Shown here piece by piece: positions 10,086-20,745 of a stretch of 64,000 nt of DNA (its first letter is position 1; each line of letters opens with the position of its first letter). Below the pieces are notes generated by a model. It made no database searches, was not told the origin of the DNA, and was given only the letters and a program-made list of their open reading frames with translations. The position numbers were made by a program, and so were the translations under genes. The stretch comes from Notamacropus eugenii (taxonomy: Eukaryota; Chordata; Mammalia; Diprotodontia; Macropodidae). Location: positions 64,929,651-64,993,650 of the forward strand of contig NC_092879.1 of assembly GCF_028372415.1 (NCBI RefSeq), given 5' to 3'.

Positions 10086-11601
10086 TGTAAGAAAGCCTGT
10101 GAAGGCTGGGTTTGAAGGCAGCACGAGGAAGAAGAAAGCCAATCTGTCATGCTTATACCAGCCTTAGCTCAGCAAATGAAGAAGAACCTGTTTTACCATC
10201 TTGATAGTCTTCTACATCTCTGGTACATCCCTCTATAGTCAGACCGAGTTATAAAATTACATCACATGACATGGCCCCAAGATTTCATAGAGCTTGTTTG
10301 GCGGGAGAGACAGAGAATAGTACTCAAGAGTTTTCCTTAGATTATTTGTTGTGAAATTCTTTTGAGTTGTTCTCTCTAGTCTGACCTCTTGAGAAATGTT
10401 TGCTAAGGAAATTCAGCACTCTCAGTACCACAGAAATGCTTAATTTTAATGATCAGTGTGACAAAGATCTCATCTCCTCAGCATGAGAAATTGTAGCTGC
10501 ACTGGCTTGGGAATGGGTCTGACCTTGGCTGCCAAACTTTGCCCACTTTTTCATGGTGCATATGTGCCAGTATTCCCTGTGATACTCTCCATGTTCAGAA
10601 GTTGGAGTGTGCAAATTAGCTTGGTAAATCCTAGGATGTTGTCTGGGACACAGAGAATCAGAGATGACCGAAATAGCATGGAGGCATCAGAGGTAGGATA
10701 GGAAGAACCCTTACCCTTGGCAAGGTAACCTTTGTGCTGTAGGGACTCATTAAAACTCACAGATAGGGGATGGCATGTGCAGTTATGAAGGGAACTTCTG
10801 TGCTGGGAGCACAGTATATCAACATTAGTATATCCCAGATTCTTCTATTATCATACCTGAGTTTTCTGAATTATGCACTTCTTCCAAGCCAGTCCTTTAG
10901 TGAACCTACATTCCTTCCCTGTATCCAATATTGATTTGTGGTGGACAAACCAACTGGTGGCCAGCCTGCTGTCCTTAGTTTGGCTGGTCTGTAAGGAACA
11001 GGCACCTGACACATACCTCCTGGCACCACGTGGACCTTCCACTACGTGCTGCCACACCCTCCAGCGCTTGAGTATCTTGTACAACAGGGCATTCTTTATT
11101 TCCTTGAAATTCTTTATTTCTGTCAACTGATTTTTGCTGTGGAAAAAGTTGGGGACATAATCCGTCGTTCGTTGCCCTTGATCCACAAAGTAATGTGGCT
11201 TCTCATCAATATTTTTCCTAAAGTGTTGTGATTTCTGGTAAATCTTGACTGAGTTTTAAACCATCTTGTTGCTTAGAATGACATGTCTCTTATTCCTCCC
11301 TTTTGTGACATGAGGTCTGATTTTTATTAATTATGTTTGGGTATTGACAGTTACAAATAGACCATTTTCCCTGCAGAGATAATTTTGTCCCTTTGTCTAC
11401 GTTATGCCTCGATTTCTAGTCCCAATGAAGTGAAGCCCAATGGGCATTATCAGTGTTTTATTCTGAATTTTACTGTGAATGAGTCTAGAGTTACTCTTAT
11501 ATACAATGCCAGTTAATTCAGAGTTTTAGATAGTTCAGTTGCACCGACAAATGAAGATTATTAAAGACACGAGAAATCTCGAGTTGTTCGTAATCAATCA
11601 C

Positions 11602-11607
11602 TTTATT
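11602..11607 (-). terminator. poly(A) signal AATAAA of the polyQ unit
   Basis: AATAAA on the minus strand, in 'cactaaataaagtg' read in that direction. It lies ~285 nt downstream of the end of the CAG tract and is conserved in all three complete copies (24021-24026, 51665-51670). Confidence 0.45.
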
Positions 11608-11888
11608 TAGTGACCAACACAGAGGAAAGCCAGGAAAAGACAGAAGACTGAGTGCACGATGCAGAAGATGCAGAGCGCATCTAGGATGATCAGCGTCACG
11701 TCACAGAGGTGTCCTTAACTGGCTGGAAAGAGGCTGCAGGATGTTATTCCTCACTGGCGCCATGCTGTCTTGCGTGCTGTAATCCAGAGCACACCTGCAG
11801 CCCCAGGACAGTGACATTGTCTGACAGGAACCTGACACTGAGGAAGATCTTGTCTTACAAGGATCTTGGTTAGAGAGAGTTGGTAGTG

Positions 11889-11933
11889 CTACTGCTGCTG
11901 CTGCTGCTGCTGCTGCTCCTGCTGCTCCTGCTG
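11889..11933. repeat. CTG/CAG triplet repeat with two CTC interruptions
   Basis: On the + strand the tract reads (CTG)8 CTC (CTG)2 CTC (CTG)2. The other copies carry 16 and 17 uninterrupted units, so length and purity differ between paralogues. Confidence 0.9.
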
Positions 11934-12210
11934 CAAAATGAATAGATTAAAAAATACCTCCTGACCCCTGGAAATGTGAGGCTCTCCAAAGCTGGAGGTT
12001 ACTATACGTTCCTCCATCAAAAACACCATGTTACAAGTTCAATTCATGAAGAGTAAGAAACTACATTAAGTTGGAACTTGCTTACTCCGTACGTGTCTAC
12101 TTTTATCGTCATTTTGAACGTGCAGGATACATCCGCATGACCTTAAGTTCTTAACGTTTGGGGGTGAGGATCAATGAGCCAAGGGTGCTTACCTGACTGG
12201 AGAATGTCAT
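11889..12210 (-). CDS. putative spliced polyglutamine micro-peptide, copy 1 (two exons)
   Basis: Inferred minus-strand gene with coding parts 12193-12210 and 11889-11930. The only late ATG of exon 1 encodes MTFSSQ, ending exactly at a CAG|GTAAGC donor. The intron runs to TTTTGCAG, whose AG is the first CAG of the repeat. Reading on in frame gives Q and E residues ((CAG)8 plus GAG interruptions) and then TAG, for about 19 aa. A TATA-like box is at 12594-12602 and AATAAA at 11602. The signals agree and recur in three copies, but the product is so short that this may equally be a non-coding RNA. No homologue recognised. Tail-to-tail with gene 1 and head-to-head with gene 2. Confidence 0.35.
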
Positions 12211-12247
12211 GCTTTTAAAAGTGTGGAAGCCAAGTCTTGTTTTTGAA

Positions 12248-12480
12248 AATCTTTGTAGAGGTGCCAAGATTTTCCCTCAGAATATCTGGAATGAGCAGTA
12301 AACAACCTTGAGTTCCAACTTGAAAACCTTTGTAGAGGGACTGAGATTTTTACTCAACAGTCTAGAAAGAGCAGTAAACTACCTTGAGTTCCAACGTGAA
12401 AATCTTTGTAGAGGGACTGAGATTTTATTTTAACTCAGAATATCTAGAATGACCAGTACAAAACCTTGAGCCTCTACTTT
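12248..12480. repeat. three tandem ~76 bp repeats in polyQ exon 1
   Basis: Three imperfect units share 'ctttgtagagggactgagat' and 'accttgagttccaac' at a ~76 bp spacing. They lie between the TATA-like box and the splice donor of the minus-strand unit, so they would form most of its 5' untranslated exon. The same triplication is in copies 2 and 3. Confidence 0.75.
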
Positions 12481-12593
12481 CAGTTAGGTCGGGACTCTTG
12501 GGTTATCACTCACTTTCCCAGGGGAGGGAAGTTGATACCCTCCCTCTTAGACTTGTTGGCCCAGATTTAGGCTTTCCACGGAGCTCTGGCCCT

Positions 12594-12602
12594 CTATTTA
12601 TA
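12594..12602 (-). promoter_or_regulatory. TATA box of the polyQ unit, copy 1
   Basis: Minus-strand TATAAATAG followed by AGGGCC. It lies ~385 nt upstream of the ATG. Copy 2 has CATAAATAG and copy 3 TAAAAATAG at the same place, so only copy 1 keeps a canonical box. Confidence 0.45.
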
Positions 12603-13379
12603 CCCACAGTAGGGGTGACACTCCCATTGACCCAACAATGCTTGACATCTCAACAACTGCTCACAGTAGAGGCATTTTTACCAAATATGGTTGTACTGTT
12701 CTACTTGGCATAAAAAGGCTAAATTGCCTTTTTTAACCAAAATTAGTCCTATGGGTTTTGAAACCCAACAGTGGTGACACTGACTTTTTTTCACCATAAA
12801 TGGTAATACCAACTTTAAAATCTGACATGCCTTTAACTTTCTTCATGCGTGACACTCTGCAATGGGGTATACTCTTGTCAGTCAATCAATCAAGCTGTAC
12901 TTTTGATTGCTTAGTGTTTGGAAGTACATATTTGCAAGTGAGGGAGCTGTGCTGCCTCCAGCTTTTGCTCTGCTAGGATAAGGTAATAAGCTGATTTTCT
13001 ATTGGGAAGGTGATGGCACAAACGCGACTTTTAGAACTAGATGAGTTTTAAGGTGCCTTCTCACTCCAAATCTATGAAAATTGTGCCGGTAGTCAGCACA
13101 GGTAAGTGGGAAAGTCACGTACACATTTGAAAGGAGAGCATGGAAGACGTGGACTGTGCTGTTCCTATGGAAATTACGAGCTCAGAAGAACAACAGCTGT
13201 GGCTTCCCCACCTTTGGAAGGTGAATGAAAATTGTAAAACCTGAAGGGACAGAAACCAAGGCATGATTATGTTACATTCAAATTTACCACTGCTGACAAA
13301 AGGATAGTAATAGTAAGGCAATTCAAAACAAGACTTAGACAGATCACCTTTGTTCATGGATGACTACAATGAGTTGCTG

Positions 13380-14165
13380 TTGGACCCTGGGCTTTGACTC
13401 CCTGCTGTGAATCATTACTTTCCTCTTACCTTTTGTGTTGCAGGTTCCTCTGCTGTTTGTCTGGTCTGGATTTCAGGTCATTCAGACCCCTCTGCTGCTT
13501 TCCATATCTGCACTGGAACTGTCCATGGCTGAAAGGCAGTCTGTGTATAGAGTTCTGGGGTGTCTCCTAGAGGCCATTCTCACCCACATTTCAGCTGTTA
13601 GTGATTGAGTTCTGGGCAAATTCTCCCTTTCCGTTACCTATTCTTGATCAGGTGCATACTTTGGGAAAATTCTGGCCTTCTTCTAACTGGGGTGTTCTAC
13701 CATTCTACTTTATCAAGTCTGGTCACTGTTGGTGGATCCAAATGAAGGATTCTGACCCAGCATCCAACATTGCCCCCCCTGCTGTGAATGCCTGGCCCAA
13801 GGATGCAATTTTGTGTAAGATTCCCTTCGTCTATGCTGGGGTCTCCTTTTCAAGAGCTTCAGGTCCACCTCCTGCTTTCCCTCTAGACTGAAGGATTGCC
13901 TGAGACCATGTCTAATCAATGGAGATGTTTCTAGGGTTACTTCTAAAGTCCAAGGAACTGGTTCGATGAATGCTTGTGCATGGGTTTCCTTCTTACTCTC
14001 TTTGACTCATTTTCTCCAGGCAACTGATTAATAGGATTCTGGTTGAGATCCTGTTGTCAGTCAAGACTGATGAAGTATGGATGGTCACAAGAACAAATAT
14101 TTACAGATATGAGGGGAAAAGTGCAGGGCCAACAGACAGGCTGTGGAAAGATTTCTGGGGTGCCT
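13380..14165. repeat. 1.26 kb higher-order repeat, shortened
   Basis: Contains 'ccctgctgtgaatcattact' (~13402) and 'cccctgctgtgaatgcctgg' (~13777), then breaks near 14160. The join falls in 'agatttctggggtg', a motif present once per period. Compared with the second copy, two whole periods are missing here. Confidence 0.8.
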
Positions 14166-14702
14166 CCCTAGAGCCTGCAGGACAGGATACAAATGCTTAA
14201 CTTTGCAGTTGAAACCTCTGTAAACTGCCATTACATTATCTTTCCAGCCTAAAGCACCACTATTTTCCTTCAGGGCTTCTGCCTTACTGGGCAGTTCTTT
14301 GTAAGTCCTGTCACCCTTTGCCCACCCTTTAGGTTTGACCAATATGGTCTGAAAGCTTCCTTCTTCCTTCAAGGCTTGCATTGACCCAGCCAAGCCTTTC
14401 TGACAGAGGTGATACAACTTGCATGATACCTTTCCGATTTTTTCCCCAACTTTCAATTCCTACACAGAATTCTGACTCAGTTAGACTCTCTCCATCCAAT
14501 AATCAGCTCCTCTTGCTCATGGTCTCTGAGTCCTTTGCCTGAAACTCAGCTTAGATCCCATCCAAAGAAACTCTGAAGATTCTGAACCATCTTTCTGGTT
14601 TTTCTCAGTGGGATCTGGTAGGCCTTAGGAAAAAAAAAAAACTTTGAAAGTTTTTGGATAAACCTCCTACAGAAAAGTTTGTTTTCTTAAAATCATTATA
14701 TG

Positions 14703-14908
14703 TCATCTGAGGGAGCATAGTGTGGAGGACACAACTCTGGACTGGGGGAGTCAGGGGACCTGGGATTGAATTGAGCCTCCCCTAGTAGCTGTGTCACCCT
14801 GGGCAAGGTCTTTAACCTCTGTGTCTCCATTTCCTCCTCTGTTGAGTTTAATGGAGTGTGATGTCCCTTCCCAGCTCCAAACCTGTGATCCTGTGACTGG
14901 GATGCTCT
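14703..14908 (+). mobile_element. CORE-SINE (MIR/THER1/MON1-like)
   Basis: Same SINE as before other genes: 'gggagcatagtgtggaggac', 'agctgtgtcaccctgggcaa' and a tail near 'cctgtgatcctgtgac'. Part of the 5' module of gene 2 (14205-15679). Confidence 0.7.
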
Positions 14909-14949
14909 TTCCATGGACATTGTGGGGTTTCCCTCCCTCGCAAAGCACA

Positions 14950-15679
14950 CCCTTGAGTCATGTCTTTTTTTTCTCTCTTTTCTTTCAGCAATTAGGATGA
15001 AAAACTTCCCCTGAAATTTAAAAGCCACTTATAAAGACTGCAGAGAGGAATCAAGATATAGATGCTAAGCCATGGCCAGGCTAACAGCTTGCCCAGCAGC
15101 CGCTCTCCCACGGGGCCCTTTGTGGTTCCCAGCAACCTTTTTGCTGTTCCAAAGGCTCCGACCCCTCCAGTTCTTTGGCACGTTCTCAGCATCCCAGAGG
15201 GGTGTGATGAGTTAGTTACTAGGTCTGAGCCCTGTGGCTCTCCCTGGAAGCATCCCCTTCCTCCCCTCCCCCACCCTGTGTTCCCCTCTGCCTCTCCATT
15301 GGCCCTTCTCTGTGGCCCCAGTCTGGCCCAGGTCTTTGGCTACCCAGTGCTGAATGCTGTCCAGACTCCCTCCTTGTTGGTTTGGCCACCTCCTTACCTG
15401 GATCGATTGCTTGCGAGATGTCCTTCTCGCTCTCCAAGGACCAAGGAGTCCCTATCTCCCCAGCCCCACTTCCACTATGGCTCTGACTCCAGGGACCTCT
15501 GTCGAGATGCTTATGCAATCAATGGGGTGTTCCATTTGAACCCCTCCCCCCCACAATGCTCATCCCCTCTCTCTGTTGGGTTCTGTTGCTGGGGTGAGCT
15601 GTGGCTTTCCCTCTCTCTCTCTCCAGGCAGTTCCCGGTTGACCCAGGTCCTCCTCCCTTACAGCTGGCAGCCACGGGAC
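14950..15679 (+). promoter_or_regulatory. putative promoter and 5' leader of gamma-SNAP-like gene 2
   Basis: TGAGTCA at 14954-14960 and TATAAA at 15030-15035, 70 bp apart, repeat the arrangement seen at gene 1. A run of CT dinucleotides ending in ccag at ~15626 is a plausible splice acceptor 54 nt before the ATG. In this copy alone the frame of the gene stays open back to an ATG at 15062, about 30 nt after the TATA box; I treat that as untranslated leader. Confidence 0.45.
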
Positions 15680-16732
15680 ATGGAAGAACAAAAAACCAGG
15701 GAGGCCTTGGGGCATATGGCCCAGGCCACCCAATACAAGTGCATTGGACTGTTGAGATGGAAGCCCGACTACGGGAAGGCTGCGAGCGAGTATGAGCAGG
15801 CCGCCTTAGCCTTCCTCAGGGCCAAGAGGCTGGAGGAGGCCTCAGAAGCCTTCCTCAAGGAAGCTGAGTCCCACGAGAGAAACAGAGCACCCCTGTGTGC
15901 CGCAATGGCCTATGAGCAAGCTGGCCTGTACCTGAGCAAGTCCAACCACCTGGAGAAGGCCGCCCAGGCCGTGAAGCAGGCTGTCTCCTGGTACCTGGAG
16001 TGTGGAGAAGCAGACACCGCAGCCTGGACCTTGAGGCGCTTCAGACAGCTGCTGGAGAGCCACATTCCCCACCAGGTGGTGTGTCTCTGCCAGCAGGCAT
16101 CCCAGCTATTTGAGGGGGAGAACTGCTTCTCGCTGGCCCTGGAATTCACTGGCCGAGCCTCCAAGGTGCTAGTGAGGCACAAGCGCTACAGGGACGCTGC
16201 GTTCTCCCTCGGCCAGGAGAAACACTTGTATATGGAGGTAGAGAGCTTCTCCATGTGCCACCAGACAGCCCTGGCACAATGTCTAGCCTACCTGTGTGAC
16301 CTGGATTTCCCTGCTGCCTGCAAGTGCCTGGAACACAGCTGTATATGCTTCCCCAGTTTTCAAAGCAGCAGCGAATATGTGGCGATGGTAACTTTGCTGA
16401 ATTACTATTTAGATGAGGACCAAGACGGAGTGGATGAGGTCTGCAGTTCTGTCTTCAAACATCTTGACAAGGAGTATGGGGAGATGACCGTGATTCTCAA
16501 GGTACCTGACCTCGAGAACCTGAGGACCAGGATTTTGCCACCTCCATCTAAATGCATGCCCAGCTCTGACAGCCAGAAGAAAACAGCCCCAACAACAAAG
16601 AAGGTGGAGAGCGAGGAAAAGAAGTTGGAGATGGTTGAGGAGGACACTAAGGAGGGGGAGGAAAAATTGGAGGACAAGGAGGAGGAAGACGATTACGTGT
16701 TCGGTCTGTCTATGGAAAGTCCCATCTGTTAA
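15680..16732 (+). CDS. NAPG-like: gamma-SNAP-like protein, long form, copy 2
   Basis: A 350-aa single-exon ORF. The start MEEQKTREALGHMAQA aligns with the gamma-SNAP N-terminus. The TPR-like helical body carries RWKPDYGKAASEY, AMAYEQAGLYLS, GRASKVLVRHK and DEDQDGVDEVC. It is followed by a ~70-residue lysine/glutamate-rich tail that replaces the shorter acidic tail of ordinary gamma-SNAP (312 aa in human). The protein ends SPIC, where copies 4 and 7 end CTIC, so the cysteine of a possible CaaX box is lost here. AATAAA is at 16754-16759, then an A-rich end and (TG)n. It is the positional partner of the copy at 58277, yet the coding sequence differs by ~11% in a sampled 120 bp while sampled 5' flank is nearly identical. 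Likely role, by family: SNARE-complex recycling with NSF. Confidence 0.85.
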   Translation: MEEQKTREALGHMAQATQYKCIGLLRWKPDYGKAASEYEQAALAFLRAKRLEEASEAFLKEAESHERNRAPLCAAMAYEQAGLYLSKSNHLEKAAQAVKQAVSWYLECGEADTAAWTLRRFRQLLESHIPHQVVCLCQQASQLFEGENCFSLALEFTGRASKVLVRHKRYRDAAFSLGQEKHLYMEVESFSMCHQTALAQCLAYLCDLDFPAACKCLEHSCICFPSFQSSSEYVAMVTLLNYYLDEDQDGVDEVCSSVFKHLDKEYGEMTVILKVPDLENLRTRILPPPSKCMPSSDSQKKTAPTTKKVESEEKKLEMVEEDTKEGEEKLEDKEEEDDYVFGLSMESPIC

Positions 16733-16739
16733 CTTATCC

Positions 16740-17720
16740 TTCCTAGAACAACGAATAAATTAAAGCTAATGAAATAAGAAAAAAGTTCTGTTATACCTGT
16801 CTTTGGGGTGTGTGTGTGTGTGTGTGCGTGTGTGTGTGTGTCCTCTGTCCCGACATACCTATTCTCACCCTCCTTATTTCAAACGTGCATGCAACCCCTG
16901 GGGATCCTCCCCCTTCCCAATGACCCCTCTGTTCCCTCCTCTCAGAGTAGATTCATTCCATGCATGGTGAAATATTTTCTCTTTACTGACTGGTAATTAC
17001 TGTCAGTAATGGGATCCAGTGGAAAACAATCAAATAGGTTAGTCTCAGCTTTCCCACTCTTCACCCTCTCCTTTCCCAATGATCATCACCGACATACTTC
17101 TCACATTAATAGACATTTTGACTGCTGAAACTCCTCAGGATGAGATTATAGAACACCTAAAACTTCTGAGACATTGTATATGCCTCCCCCATGGTTAACA
17201 TTCTAAGACACATTGCCCAGACCTTGAAAACTGCAAATGACTTAGCCATTTCCCTGGAAAGTGGAAGTGAACTTCATTCAATCAGCTTGAGCTTGAGGCT
17301 CAGGTGTAGGATAAGGAACAGGATCAGTTGTCAACCTGGAGGGGACTTGAGCAGGTCCACCCAGTGTAATCCCCTCATTTTACATCGGAGCTAGCCCTGG
17401 GCCCCAAAGAAGATAACTTACTCAGCAACCCGCTGGGGACAGGCCAGAGGAAACAGGCACAGGCAGGACGGGCCTTCTGGGTCTTTCAGTTCCAAACACA
17501 ATGAAGAAGTGAACTCAAGTTGGTCAGGAAATGGGACCAGAGAAGAGAGAAAGACAAGTGACCAGGGAGGCATGGAACACCACTGACATGGTAATGCAAG
17601 CTTTCCCTAACCTCTCCCAGAAGGGACAGAAGTGCCTTTTACAGCAGGAATCCATAGCAGCTTTCAGATCCATCCCTGTCCTGCTTTTCTCCCTGTGCAC
17701 ATTTTCTTTTTCAAAATCAT
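16740..17720 (+). other. 3' flank module of gene 2
   Basis: Same flank as after other copies: AATAAA, 'aaaaaagttctgttatacct', (TG)n at 16808-16841, 'cttgagcttgaggctcaggt' and the reversed MIR-like piece at ~17370-17430. No gene seen. Confidence 0.7.
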
Positions 17721-19640
17721 TCAACAGTATTTAAATTACCAAAAATTAATTGGAGCCAGATTGAGGAGGGTCCAACAGAACAACCACCTAAATTTCTTGA
17801 CACATCTGAAATTCCCAAGGGAGTTTGGAAAGAAGGTAGAACTTGAAGCTTCACTTAGGAAACACATGCTAATAATCAGAAATATCCCAAAGTGGAATGA
17901 ATCGTCTCAAGACAAAATGGATCCCCAGGCCGAGGAACTTGGGCAGCAAAGACCAGCTGAATTCTTGCTGGTTTCCTGCAAGGGAGGTCCTTGTCCAGGA
18001 GTTGGACTGAAATGGCCTTGGAATGCCCCTGCACCTGTCTAATTCTGTTTCACTTGGAGCCCATTAGACATGCAGACTGTTTGCAAAACTGGGAGAGAAG
18101 TCATGGAACTCCCCTGGACATCTCTAGAGTGTTCCCTGCATGACACGATACGACTATATGTATGATCCCTAAAAGAAAATTGCCTTCAGGGTTGTCTTGG
18201 CTCTCATGTTAATGTGAATCAGGGAAAAACCTTTTCTATTCCTTCCCAAAAGAACACTGAAAGTAGAACAAGTTCCCATCAATATGACCGCCTCTCCAGC
18301 AATACACAAATGCTGATTCCTTCCATGGAGGGGTGGTCCTCTTAAGCTTGCTTTGAGTATCCTGGACCCCTCTGGCAGCTTGGTGAAGACTCAGAACACT
18401 TTCAGAAAAATATCCTTCAATGCAAAACATATATAGGCTTACAAGGGGGACTAATTATGTTGAAATAAAGATGTATTTTCTTTTTCTCCAGCATATGTAA
18501 TGGATGTCCTGAAATGCGTCAGAATGATGCTGCCCTAGGAAAGAGTGTTGCAAGGTAAATGAGGTCATAAAGACATATTTCCTTAGTGCTGCTTTCATGT
18601 TCACTTCCAGTCACAGATGTTATTATGGTGTGGATGTGCATGCCCCTGTAGAACGCCCACCAGAAGCATTCTTATCCATCGTCCCTTCTGCCCCCTCTCT
18701 CCACCCCTGCCAGGGTCTACCAGTCCTTTAAAGACCTATGAGTCCATGTCACTGTGCACCAGAGTACTGATTTTCACAGCAGTGGAAATCCACCTCTGCT
18801 CTCCCTTCTACTGACCAAAAAGGAACACCACAATCATGAATTAGTTTACTGAGAGCAACATACTAAGCCTTCAAGGTGAGTGTTTCTTGGATAGTGCTTT
18901 TTTTGTCTTTTTCTCCTTTGGATCTGTGATGTCACTGATGTGGAGAACTCTCAGGATGAAAACTTACTCCACAGATGAACCTCACTTCACAGGACTTCGG
19001 GAGGTTCCTGGTGAGAGACTTGGCTGTTCCAGGTGGGACTTCCCAACCAGAGCTGAAGTCACTTTTCTGATTGCCAGCCTGACCCCTCTATCAACCACCC
19101 CATGTTCCTATTGTCTTTTCTTAGAGCATGTATTTGAAAGAAAACAAAATACACCATCTATGCCAAAATGACCCTTTTGCCCTCAGTTGCACTTGACTCA
19201 TTTTAAGATGGTGACCTAGGAGAACAAAGCACAAAGTCGAAAACGGTGATGTTTTATTACGGGGATGAAACTGGATCTCGAGAAAACCTGTTCTCCGTGT
19301 TGAATTATGTCACTGTTTCCCAATTTTATCTCTCTTTTCATGATTTAATGGGGACAAGATGCATGGGCTGCTAATTTCAATGGATCTGCTGGAAACTTGT
19401 CATTCGATATACCATTCCATGGAACGTAGAATTCCATGGCAAAGAAACTCCAGGCTTGACAGCTCTGCCAAGAAAGCTGAAAGTTTAAAAGGAAGTCACT
19501 GCAAATGGCGGGATGTAATTAATATTGTTAGAAAGTGGAGTAAGATAAGTAGCAAACAAAATGTGAAGGAAACTCCCGGCAGCAGGCAAAAGGAGCGCCA
19601 CTAGTGATAGAGCAGAAAGTGTTCAGTTCCCTTCTCTAGG
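17720..19640. other. 1.9 kb segment shared only with 60310-62260
   Basis: Not part of the 1.26 kb repeat. Both copies align end to end, with patches of ~1% and ~10% difference. Open frames (e.g. 81 codons at 19359 and at 61980) differ by about five amino-acid-changing and two silent substitutions, so they show no coding constraint. A pyrimidine run ending 'tttttctccagcat' (~18480) resembles a splice acceptor but no exon follows convincingly. Origin unclear, possibly old repeat DNA. Confidence 0.5.
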
Positions 19641-20210
19641 AGTAAGGCTAGAGATGACTTTCTAATGCCTAAGGCAGACCTATTCCTCTGTCTGCAGGAA
19701 AATCATCCATGGCTTCAGTCAGGAAGCAGAAGCTTCCTTCAGTCAGGTAAATCACTAAGCAGGAAGATAAAAGTTCACTTTCCATGAGACCTCTTCTGAA
19801 TCTCCCGTTCCCTCAATACTCATTCCTAGATAGACCAGTGGAGTGCTCAATTTGGAGGAGGCAGAACACTGCTGCAGAAACCCAGACTAAGTTTCCAATA
19901 CATCTTTGCTGTCTTGGTCCAAAACATCATGGATTCAACTGGATTAAACGAGTGCAAGGAGCTTCTCAATTCAAATCATCTCCTATCTCTAGGTCTATAC
20001 CAACTGCCCCCAGGCCCAAAAGTGCTTTCCTGTTCCTCCTTCACTTCTCAGCATTCCTGGGTTCTCTCAGGATCATTTCAAGCATCCTCTTCTATACAGG
20101 GCCTTGGCCAGTTTCCGGGCCACTAGGACCTCTCCTTCCAAAGGAACCTCCCATCTACTTTGTATGTGTCTTGCATGTTGCTCTACATGGACTTATTGGC
20201 TTTAGCTAGC

Positions 20211-20425
20211 AGACACAGTAGATAGGGAGCCAGCCCTGGGATCAAGAAGATTGGAGTTCAGGTTCTGTCTCAGATAATGCAGAGCTCTGTGACCCTAGTC
20301 AGATCATTTTTTAAAAACTGCCTCAAGTTCACCATCTGCAAACTGGAGATAATGAATGTACCTCCCAGGGTTGTGGTGAGGACCAGCTGAGGTGGTAGAA
20401 TAAGCGCCTGCTCTCTTTCCCTTAC
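20211..20425 (+). mobile_element. MIR-type SINE
   Basis: Reads 'gggagccagccctgggatca', 'ctctgtgaccctagtcag', 'ttcaccatctgcaaactgga' and 'ctcccagggttgtggtgagg', the usual order of a MIR core and 3' part. Copies lie at 40490-40700 and 62840-63050. Confidence 0.75.
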
Positions 20426-20454
20426 ACAACAGATAGCCAGGTGGCATGGGGGGT

Positions 20455-20745
20455 ATGGAGCCTTGTTCCCATCAGTCCTTGTGTCCCCATGTATCTGTCC
20501 ATGTATTCCCATCAATCTGCGTGTCTGCCATCAGTCTGTCCATGTTTCCCCACCTGTGCTTGTGTCCTTATCTGTCCATGTCTCCCCATCTGTTTGTGTG
20601 TGCCCATATGCCTGTGTCTCTCTCTGTCCTTGTATTCCCACCTCTCTGTCTTTGTGTCCCCATTTGTCCGAGTCTCCCCATCTATGTGTGCCCATTTGTT
20701 AGTGTCCCCATCTGTCCGTGTCTCCCCATCTGTCCTTCACTAGAC
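20455..20745. repeat. minisatellite rich in 'gtgtccccatctgtc'
   Basis: Short irregular units built on 'ccccatctgtccgtgtct'. The same array is ~800 bp long at 35735-36545 and ~220 bp at 63085-63310. Frames in all three + phases give Cys/Ser/Pro/Val-rich ORFs that are by-products of the repeat. Confidence 0.85.

Larger units (their letters stand above)
10085..13380. repeat. polyQ unit, copy 1 (3.3 kb recurrent block)
   Basis: Block repeated at 22510-25760 and 50150-53450, with partial copies at ~28700, ~34690 and ~41655. It holds the minus-strand polyQ transcription unit. Outside that unit the left part (10085-11550) shows no convincing gene; a 111-codon minus-strand frame (10851-11186) lacks an ATG and is broken in copy 2. 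A SINE tail lies near 13040-13075. Confidence 0.75.

Noticed and set aside
10851-11186. 111-codon minus-strand frame followed by a donor-like CAG|GTATGA
   Set aside because: It begins with GTG, has no ATG, and is broken in copy 2. A non-coding exon remains possible, but there is no positive evidence.
13115-13357. 80-codon minus-strand frame duplicated at 53187-53429
   Set aside because: Identical only because the block is a recent duplicate; the third copy near 25572 is unlike it and no domain is seen.
15298-15302. Conserved ATTGG (inverted CCAAT) in gene leaders
   Set aside because: It lies ~265 bp downstream of the TATA box inside the presumed leader, a wrong place for a CCAAT element; conservation is explained by duplication.
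19359-19604. 81-codon frame, also open at 61980-62225
   Set aside because: About five replacement and two silent differences between the copies indicate neutral change; no domain or homologue recognised.
17720-19640. Possible retrovirus or LTR-type remnant
   Set aside because: I looked for polymerase, capsid or envelope motifs and for matching terminal repeats and saw none; left as unclassified.
19784-20209. 141-codon frame kept in 62405-62830 and, altered, in 40047-40490
   Set aside because: The region is decayed repeat next to a MIR; the third copy changes frame and length, and no family is recognisable.
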